7,789 nt of DNA from Anaerolineae bacterium (GTDB lineage Bacteria; Chloroflexota; Anaerolineae; B4-G1), in NCBI GenBank assembly GCA_016783285.1, contig JADHWW010000192.1, forward strand, positions 1-7,789. Direction: 5' to 3'. A program made the translations under genes and the position numbers. This document shows positions 1-4,599 of this stretch, piece after piece (within the stretch, counting starts at the first letter, position 1; every line of letters starts with the position of its first letter). The notes under the pieces are model-generated. The model made no database searches, was not told where the DNA came from, and saw nothing but the letters and a program-made list of their open reading frames with translations.

Positions 1-22
1 GCAAGGTCGTTATTCTGGCCAT
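1..22 (-). CDS. Possible start of a gene running off the left edge
   Basis: An ATG at 22-20 on the minus strand opens a frame reading M-A-R-I-T-T-L before the window ends. A GGAGGG Shine-Dalgarno-like sequence lies 4 bases upstream, at about 27-32, and a plausible promoter lies at 52-80. Only seven codons are visible, so no product can be named. The spacing to the ribosome site is rather short, and the frame could close just outside the window. Confidence 0.3.
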
Positions 23-51
23 CTCTCCCTCCACATTTCCAGTTTAGGGAG

Positions 52-80
52 ATGATGTCTCGTCAACAGTGTATTGTCAA
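52..80 (-). promoter_or_regulatory. Candidate sigma70-type promoter for the left-edge gene
   Basis: Reading the minus strand, TTGACA (75-80) is followed after 17 bases by CATCAT (52-57), which matches TATAAT at four of six positions. The -35 box is perfect, the -10 weak. It overlaps the end of the truncated lipoprotein frame and points to the possible start at 22. Confidence 0.35.
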
Positions 81-82
81 GA

Positions 83-352
83 TCAGGGGTGATACGACTT
101 TATTGGACTTTTAAGGTACGACTTAAATGGATTCGACACCCCATAGTTCTCAAAGAACGTGTCGGGGTAGGGTTCGTCGTTCGGCGGCGCCAAAGGAGCG
201 GCCATAGTCGCCTCGACCCCAACCGGCAGGCCAGGCATCACCTCCTCACTAACAACAGTCTCCTGTTCGCTCAGCCCGGCACTAAAACCACAGGCCAGGC
301 TCGCGATGAGCAGCGGCACTAACGGAATGAGTAGAGTGTGTTTACGAGACTT
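83..352 (-). pseudogene. Lipoprotein-like fragment, probable N-terminal remnant of a YfbK-type VWA protein, start codon lost
   Basis: From a GTG at 319 this frame gives 78 residues, but the frame stays open upstream. If the AAG at 350-352 is read as a former ATG, the product is 89 residues with a good secretion signal: a basic MSRKH start, a hydrophobic stretch to about residue 17, and a lipobox-like S-L-A-C with Cys21. A strong GAGGAGG ribosome site lies 7 bases before that AAG, at normal spacing. The mature part is short and acidic (VSEEV, PPNDEPYPD) and contains DTFFENYGVSNPF. This resembles the segment just before the conserved domain of YfbK-type von Willebrand A lipoproteins as I recall them, where an F-x-x-Y/N-x-NPF motif precedes the domain. 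Here the frame stops after about 15 more residues, so the VWA domain is absent. The AAG start and the missing body both suggest decay. An assembly error at the A-tract is the alternative for the start. Family assignment is inference. Confidence 0.45.
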
Positions 353-396
353 TTTTTGTCCTCCTCGTGAAATATGATCTGGGCACTCTACTCTTA

Positions 397-423
397 AGAC
401 GCTGAGAGGTGGAGAGAAGTTCC
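397..423 (-). promoter_or_regulatory. Candidate ECF-sigma promoter ahead of the lipoprotein remnant
   Basis: On the minus strand GGAAC (419-423) is separated by 17 bases from CGTCT (397-401). This spacing and composition fit promoters of extracytoplasmic-function sigma factors, whose typical form is GGAAC-N15/17-CGTC or GTC. No sigma70-like pair was seen here. The site lies about 45 bases before the AAG/ATG start at 352. This is a motif match only. Confidence 0.3.
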
Positions 424-439
424 TATCTAGAACGTAAAA

Positions 440-480
440 GCGGCCTACCTGCCGTCTCGCTGACGATGCAGGTAGGCCGC
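440..480 (-). terminator. Rho-independent terminator-like hairpin after the 80-residue gene
   Basis: A perfect 13 bp inverted repeat pairs 440-452 (GCGGCCTACCTGC) with 468-480. An inner 4 bp stem pairs 453-456 with 462-465. In the minus direction the stem is followed by CTTTTACGTT, a short U-tract. It begins 55 bases past the stop codon of the gene at 777-535. The stem is long and G+C-rich, but the U-tract is weak. Confidence 0.65.
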
Positions 481-534
481 CTGGCTTGACTATGATCTCA
501 GGCCATGTTATACCGGTTCGACCCGTTTGACATC

Positions 535-777
535 CTATCTACTGACCAGTGGCGCCCACTCCTCTGGCGTCATCGCCGTCCACACCCTGGCGAAGGCCGC
601 ATCCATCTGTTGCTCAATGTCTGGCATAATCTGCCGGCCGGCCAGGTCCGCCTCTAGTGTCGCCACCAGTGCCTCCGCCTCTTCCGGCGTGAATAATTCC
701 AGCAAGCGGTCAAACGCAGCGAGCCTCCGGGCCTGCTGGGCTTCCACCAATCGTTCCAACCGTCGTTTGATGCTCAC
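535..777 (-). CDS. 80-residue hypothetical protein, helical and highly charged
   Basis: I do not recognise a named family. The frame starts with GTG at 777. The sequence AGGAGGTGAG at 781-790 is a very strong ribosome site, with 7 bases between AGGAGG and the GTG, which makes this a credible real gene despite its size. The product begins with a basic stretch (MSIKRRLERL). It continues as Ala/Glu/Leu-rich sequence that should form two or three helices, with an acidic middle (LFTPEEAEALVATLEADLAG). Near the end is a second TPEE helix cap (AMTPEEWAPLV). There is no signal peptide, membrane segment or Cys/His metal motif. A terminator-like hairpin follows and a possible promoter precedes, so it looks monocistronic. 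The charge pattern could suit a small cytoplasmic partner or regulator, but no function is claimed. Confidence 0.7.
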   Translation of the reverse strand: MSIKRRLERLVEAQQARRLAAFDRLLELFTPEEAEALVATLEADLAGRQIMPDIEQQMDAAFARVWTAMTPEEWAPLVSR

Positions 778-799
778 CTTCTCACCTCCTCATTACGCT

Positions 800-831
800 A
801 TCGTAGCATGCTTCCGTCTACATAGCGTCAA
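800..831 (-). promoter_or_regulatory. Possible promoter of the 80-residue gene
   Basis: On the minus strand TTGACG (826-831) is followed by TGC-TACGAT (800-808), an extended -10 form with TG one base upstream of the hexamer. The spacer is 20 bases, longer than ideal, so the extended -10 would have to compensate. The implied leader is very short, leading directly into the AGGAGG ribosome site at 785-790. Confidence 0.35.
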
Positions 832-913
832 TGGAAGGCGAAAAATTGATTAGAATCCGCGCCCGACTCCAGGACGATCTGCCACCCATCCCCTGGGAGA
901 TATTGGCTCTTTG

Positions 914-1037
914 GGATTTCGCGGGGTGCTCTAAGCGGGTGTGCCACCCGCGTCCCACACCCAGGGGCAATGCTCCATCTCAGACCCACAGTCGAGGGTG
1001 GCACACCCCCTTTGAGCATATCTACCCCGCGAAATCC
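914..1037. repeat. 124 bp imperfect inverted repeat (snap-back element) with a REP-like core
   Basis: GGATTTCGCGGGG at 914-926 is perfectly complementary to 1025-1037. Inward of this, 927-949 matches the reverse complement of 996-1018 at 21 of 23 positions, with six extra bases (1019-1024) on the right side. The arms are therefore about 36 bp around a 46-base loop. Each inner arm contains a small palindrome of the type GCGGGTG-TGC-CACCCGC (935-951), which recurs at 2355-2371. I see no flanking target duplication. It lies between two convergent-in-series minus-strand genes and could also act as a processing or termination structure for the propeller gene that ends at 1135. It looks like a small non-autonomous mobile repeat. 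Confidence 0.7.
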
Positions 1038-1134
1038 GGAAGACCCTCAGAGGTTCAGCACGCTCACTCAGATGGTAGCAGGATAGTGGTATGGCTTCGG
1101 TCCGCCTCCGTGCCCAGGTACGCGTTCCCCGCTC

Positions 1135-2112
1135 TCACTCGGAACCGCTGGCGAAGACCAGGTGGCTCAGCCCGCCCCACGTGCCGATCCAAACACCATC
1201 GTCAACGATCGCCAGAGCCCGGACATCGTTGTGCACCAGGCCGTCCTCGACCGTGTAGGACGTCCAGGTCTCACCATCGAAAACACTCAGTCCGCCGCTC
1301 GTGCCCAACCATATACGGTTCGCGCCATCGAGCGCGATAGCCCACACCGTATCCCCAGCCAGCCCATCGGCTGAGGTATACTGGGTCCAGCCCTCGCCGT
1401 CCCAGACCCAGGCACCGACCTGCTTTCCGCCGAGCCAGACCCGACCAGACGGATCGCTTGCCACGCAGTTCATGGTCAGGCTGGACGGCTGATCCGGCGG
1501 CGTCATGGATTCCCACGTCGTACCGTCGAACCGGGCACACCCTCCCTCTCCCACGGCCCAGATCGCGCCAGATGGTTCCTCGGCCAAGTCCCAAACGAGT
1601 GTGCCGAAGAGATCAGTTGTATCGATGTTTCTCCACTGGCCTCCCTCGGACAGGGCGATGCCACCCCATAGGCCCACCCAGATGCGATCCTGGCTGTCCA
1701 CCAGGATGGCGTCTGCGCCAGTAGCACTCAGGTCTCCATACGTGCCGTGGGTCGTGAGTGCTCCCTGCTCGTAGACCTCAACACCTTGTCCGTCAAGAAA
1801 CCAGACGCGCCCCTCGTCATCAAGAGCGATGTCGAACGTGGCTATCGAAACGATGTCCACCCAGGTGCCATCATCGAACCGGCCGCCGTATCGGTCGGTC
1901 CCTACCCACAGGTGCCCCTCGGCGTCAACGGCCAAGGCGGTGATACGATTGTTTGGAAGACCATCGTCCGTGGTGTAGGACTCCCAGCGACCCTCCGAGA
2001 GCACCCAGGCAGCCGCAGGATTCGCGGCCGGTTGGTCCCCGGGTGGCTCACAGCCGCTCACAACCAAGGCGAGCAAAGTCACGAAAAGGAACAGTGGATT
2101 GAGCTTTTTCAT
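1135..2112 (-). CDS. Seven-bladed beta-propeller lipoprotein of the two-component-regulator propeller (Reg_prop) type
   Basis: This 325-residue protein begins with a lipoprotein signal: MKKLN, a hydrophobic run, then lipobox V-S-G-C with Cys21, so it should be lipid-anchored on the outer face of the membrane. After a Pro/Ala-rich linker come seven repeats of the pattern h-x-A-h-A-x-D-x-x-G-x-h-W-h-G, each ending in a Gly-Gly or Phe-Asp-Gly turn. Examples are ITALAVDAEGHLWVGTD, VWAIALDGANRIWLGTSGG and VRALAIVDDGVWIGTWGG. The SYTTDDGL and SYTVEDGL segments are typical of Reg_prop blades. In the best-known members (BT hybrid two-component systems) such propellers precede a Y_Y_Y domain and a histidine kinase. 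Here neither is present and the stop follows the last blade, so this is a free-standing sensor-like or binding lipoprotein. The start is set by GGGAGGTG, with 6 bases between GGAGG and the ATG. No kinase gene is adjacent. Ligand unknown. Confidence 0.85.
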   Translation of the reverse strand: MKKLNPLFLFVTLLALVVSGCEPPGDQPAANPAAAWVLSEGRWESYTTDDGLPNNRITALAVDAEGHLWVGTDRYGGRFDDGTWVDIVSIATFDIALDDEGRVWFLDGQGVEVYEQGALTTHGTYGDLSATGADAILVDSQDRIWVGLWGGIALSEGGQWRNIDTTDLFGTLVWDLAEEPSGAIWAVGEGGCARFDGTTWESMTPPDQPSSLTMNCVASDPSGRVWLGGKQVGAWVWDGEGWTQYTSADGLAGDTVWAIALDGANRIWLGTSGGLSVFDGETWTSYTVEDGLVHNDVRALAIVDDGVWIGTWGGLSHLVFASGSE

Positions 2113-2201
2113 TTTTCACCTCCCTGTGATACCCCTGAACAACAAACTCCCGCTCACGCCTTGACGGTCGGCGGGCTCTGTGGGGTACTTCGATGTTCAC
2201 C

Positions 2202-2226
2202 GCCAAGGCACTCTTATTGCCTCGGC
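2202..2226 (-). other. Hairpin in the leader of the propeller lipoprotein mRNA
   Basis: GCCAAGGCA (2202-2210) pairs with TGCCTCGGC (2218-2226). On the transcribed minus strand this is a 9 bp stem with one G-U pair and a 7-base loop. It lies within the roughly 165-base leader between the promoter at 2284-2312 and the ATG at 2112. A role in translation or stability is possible but not shown. Confidence 0.4.
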
Positions 2227-2283
2227 CAGTGCCTCCGGCCTCAGCAAACTATGAACCGTTCTCGTTTGCCTGGGCGCATATTC

Positions 2284-2312
2284 AGTATAGCAGAAATCTG
2301 CACGCAAGTCAA
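2284..2312 (-). promoter_or_regulatory. Sigma70-type promoter of the propeller lipoprotein, with a palindrome in the spacer
   Basis: Minus strand TTGACT (2307-2312), a 17-base spacer, then TATACT (2284-2289): one mismatch to consensus in each box and ideal spacing. The spacer contains the palindrome GCAGA-NN-TCTGC at 2290-2301, directly next to the -10 box. That is a position where a repressor dimer would block transcription, so it is a candidate operator. The predicted start is near 2277, giving a leader of about 165 bases. Confidence 0.65.
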
Positions 2313-2350
2313 TACCTTTCAGCCTTTCAGCCCCACCGCTCGTTGAGGCT

Positions 2351-2379
2351 CCAAGCGGGTCTGTGACCCGCGTTCTTGG
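2351..2379. repeat. REP-like palindromic repeat, second copy of the 935-951 core
   Basis: GCGGGTC-TGT-GACCCGC at 2355-2371 is a 7 bp stem with a 3-base loop. Outer bases CCAAG (2351-2355) can pair with CTTGG (2375-2379). It shares GCTC-Y-AAGCGGGT and ACCCGCGT context with the copy in the snap-back element at 914-1037. Against that copy the innermost stem pair is switched from G-C to C-G. Confidence 0.6.
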
Positions 2380-2417
2380 CTCTCACGCGTTGGTGGTTGG
2401 CCCAATAGGTCATTCCT

Positions 2418-2441
2418 GGCCTGGCTTTGACGATCCAGGCC
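2418..2441 (-). terminator. Possible transcription stop hairpin after the ABC exporter genes
   Basis: GGCCTGG (2418-2424) pairs with CCAGGCC (2435-2441) around a 10-base loop, about 40 bases past the stop codon at 2480. There is no U-tract in the minus direction, so it is not a classical intrinsic terminator. It might act as a stabilising 3' end or with Rho. Weak call. Confidence 0.3.
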
Positions 2442-2479
2442 GAGCGGCCGAGTAGCTACAGGTTGGGTCTAGTCGTCAA

Positions 2480-4342
2480 TCACGGTTCACTACATGTGGC
2501 GGTACGTGTGCCGACAGGGGATACGGTGTAGTCTGTTTGAGCATAAGGTGGAGGTCTGTAATCTAGCGACTGGTGTCGAAAGTACGTGTTGTACAATTCC
2601 GCGTAGTGGCCGCCTCGCGCCATCAGTTCATCGTGGGTGCCTTCTTCGACGATCCGGCCGTGGTCCATAACGATAATCCGATCCGCATGCTTGACAGTGG
2701 ACAATCGGTGGGCGATGACGATGGCAGTCCGGTCGCGCATGATCGTCTCCAGCCCCTCCTGGATCTGCATCTCGGTAAACGGGTCCACGCTGGCAGTCGC
2801 TTCGTCCAGGATGAAGACAGCCGGATCCTTGAGCAGCACCCGTGCCAGGGCGACGAGTTGCCGCTGTCCCATCGAGAGGTTGCCACCACGCTCGCCCACG
2901 CCGGTGTCCAGACCAGCCGGCAGGTCGGCCAGCCAGTCCCCATTGCTGATGCGCATCGCCGCTTCGCGCACCTCCGCTTCGGTCGCGTCCGGCCACCCGT
3001 AGCGGATATTGTCCCCCACCGTGCCAGAGAACAGGAACGGCTCCTGCGGAACCACGCCAATGTGCCGGCGATACTGACGCAGGTCCAGCCGGCGGACGTC
3101 GCGGCCGTCAATCAGAAGCCGTCCCTCCTGGAACTCATAGAAACGGGCGACCAACCGGGCCACGCTGCTCTTGCCCGCACCGGTGTGGCCCACCAGTGCC
3201 AACGTCTCTTTGGGGCGAATTTCCAGCGTGAAGTCGGGCAGCACAACTTCCCCATCTATGTAGGCGAAGACGAGGTCGCGAAAGGCTACCCAGCCCTCGA
3301 GCCGCTCTACCGGTTCGGCTGCTTCCTGCACCACCTTTGGCTCGGCGTCAACCAGCGCGAACGTCCGTTCCGCGGCCGACAACCCATCCTGGAACTGGCT
3401 CCAGAACGAGGCGATGTTCATAAGTGGCCACCAGTAGAACCCCACGGCCTGCATAAACAGGTACCAGTTGCCGGGGCTCACCGTCCCGCCACCGGTCGCC
3501 AATCCTCCGGCGTAGATCAGCGTGGCCACCCCCAGGCCGGAGGCGAGACCCATGACCGGGAAGACGGTCATGAGCGTCAGGCCACGGCGCAGCCCCACCT
3601 GGTAGGATTGCTCGTTCGTGGTGGCAAAGTCGTCGTAGATGGCACGCTCCTGCCGGAAACTCTTGGCGACCATGATCCCGCTGATCGATTCCTGGATCTG
3701 CGCGTTGATCTTGGCCGTCACCCGGCGGGCGCGTCGGGTGACCCTGCGGGCGATGCGCCGGAAACTGAGCGCAATCGTCACCGCGATCGGCGTCATGCCC
3801 AACAACAGCAGCGTGAGCCAGACGTTGATGCTGAACAGCCAGACCGAGAGGATGACGACCAGCAATACCTGGCTGAGCAAGTTTATGGTCAGGGTGACAA
3901 CTTCGGAGAAGTCCTGCGTGTCGGACGTGACCCGGCTGACGATTTTGCCCGACGGGTGCTCGTCGTAGAAAGAAAGGTCGTGCCTGATCGTCGCATTGAA
4001 GACATCTTCCCGAATCTTGAGCACCACGTCCCCCACGACCCGGGAGGAGAACAGTTGGCGGACGTAGTTGAAGGTCCAGGCCGCCACGCCCATCAGGAGC
4101 ACGCCGCCTGCCATGAGCAGCATGGCCTCGACCGATGGGCTCTGCGCCACGATGTCGATGGCATTGGAGACGAGGATAAGCCCACCAGTCCCTGCCACCG
4201 AGTCGAGTGCGATCATGGCAGCGACCAGGATCATCCGCCGGGTGTGCGGCTGGAAGTAGCCGATGATCCGGCCGAGCAGTTCCCTGTCGCTGTAGGTGCG
4301 GTCATAAGCCTCGCTGTCAAGGCCGTCCAGGATAAACCCCAT
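2480..4342 (-). CDS. ABCB-type exporter half-transporter, catalytically competent Walker B, deviant LSMGQ signature
   Basis: The 620-residue protein has an N-terminal six-helix type-1 exporter membrane domain (about residues 30-320), then a nucleotide-binding domain (about 350-585) and a Pro/Tyr/Thr-rich 30-residue tail. Visible motifs are the A-loop Tyr361, Walker A GHTGAGKS (385-392), Q-loop Gln433, signature LSMGQ (489-493) where LSGGQ is usual, Walker B with Asp513 and catalytic Glu514, D-loop SVD (518-520) and H-loop His545. It should sit in the cytoplasmic membrane and use ATP to export a hydrophobic or amphipathic substrate, most likely paired with the half-transporter encoded at 6347-4590. 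The start is ATG at 4342. Only a weak GAGG about 11 bases upstream supports it, but the next Met is residue 37, inside the first membrane segment, so this start is best. It lies 247 bases after the partner's stop, 161 of them accounted for by the MITE insertion. Substrate unknown. Confidence 0.92.
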   Translation of the reverse strand: MGFILDGLDSEAYDRTYSDRELLGRIIGYFQPHTRRMILVAAMIALDSVAGTGGLILVSNAIDIVAQSPSVEAMLLMAGGVLLMGVAAWTFNYVRQLFSSRVVGDVVLKIREDVFNATIRHDLSFYDEHPSGKIVSRVTSDTQDFSEVVTLTINLLSQVLLVVILSVWLFSINVWLTLLLLGMTPIAVTIALSFRRIARRVTRRARRVTAKINAQIQESISGIMVAKSFRQERAIYDDFATTNEQSYQVGLRRGLTLMTVFPVMGLASGLGVATLIYAGGLATGGGTVSPGNWYLFMQAVGFYWWPLMNIASFWSQFQDGLSAAERTFALVDAEPKVVQEAAEPVERLEGWVAFRDLVFAYIDGEVVLPDFTLEIRPKETLALVGHTGAGKSSVARLVARFYEFQEGRLLIDGRDVRRLDLRQYRRHIGVVPQEPFLFSGTVGDNIRYGWPDATEAEVREAAMRISNGDWLADLPAGLDTGVGERGGNLSMGQRQLVALARVLLKDPAVFILDEATASVDPFTEMQIQEGLETIMRDRTAIVIAHRLSTVKHADRIIVMDHGRIVEEGTHDELMARGGHYAELYNTYFRHQSLDYRPPPYAQTDYTVSPVGTRTATCSEP

Positions 4343-4352
4343 AACGCTTCAT

Positions 4353-4373
4353 GCCTCACGTTTCACGTTTCAC
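4353..4373. repeat. Three tandem heptamers upstream of the second ABC gene
   Basis: On the plus strand GCCTCAC-GTTTCAC-GTTTCAC, i.e. (GTGAAAC)2-GTGAGGC in the minus-strand direction, ending 10 bases before the ATG at 4342. The last, degenerate unit supplies the only GAGG resembling a ribosome site for that gene. It is a short low-copy tandem repeat of unknown origin. Confidence 0.55.
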
Positions 4374-4429
4374 TCGGCCCCTATGTTCGATCAACCTAAT
4401 CCCACCAAGACTACTCTTTCGCCACTCGC

Positions 4430-4599
4430 TAATCATATGGGTGTGTTTCAAATGGGTTAGAGCAACCTTGCGAAGGTTACAAATGGCCTTTCTGACATGA
4501 CGATTTCCTGCTAGAGTAAGCACTTTTGGGCTGAAACGTATACGCTAACCTTCGCAAGGTTTTTCTTCCCAACTGAAATGAAACACACCCTAATCATAA
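4430..4599. repeat. 9 bp target-site duplication flanking the MITE
   Basis: TAATCATAT (4430-4438) directly abuts the left end of the element at 4439. TAATCATAA (4591-4599) directly abuts its right end at 4590. The two match at eight of nine positions, the mismatch being the last base. This supports transposition into this site, followed by one substitution. Confidence 0.75.
4439..4590. mobile_element. MITE-like element, 152 bp, inserted between the two ABC genes
   Basis: The ends are perfect 12 bp terminal inverted repeats: GGGTGTGTTTCA (4439-4450) and TGAAACACACCC (4579-4590). A second, subterminal inverted pair lies inside: AACCTTGCGAAGGTTA (4464-4479) and TAACCTTCGCAAGGTT (4546-4561). Each of these is itself a palindrome of AACCTT around a GCG or CGC centre. 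There is no coding capacity, so it would need a transposase in trans. A 9 bp duplication is typical of several DDE IS families including IS4-like groups, but the family cannot be fixed from the ends alone. Its last base supplies the G of the TAG stop of the upstream ABC gene. In the minus direction neither inner hairpin is followed by a U-tract, so read-through into the second ABC gene is possible. Confidence 0.85.

Noticed and set aside
2573..4399. A 608-codon open frame on the plus strand opposite the second ABC gene
   Set aside because: It is the antisense shadow of a clearly real ABC transporter. Its translation is rich in His, Arg, Asp and Gln with no domain, as expected from the complementary codons.
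4546..4566. Palindrome followed by TTTTT on the plus strand, resembling an intrinsic terminator
   Set aside because: No plus-strand gene leads into it, and it is the inner inverted repeat of the MITE. In the minus direction, where transcription runs, there is no U-tract.
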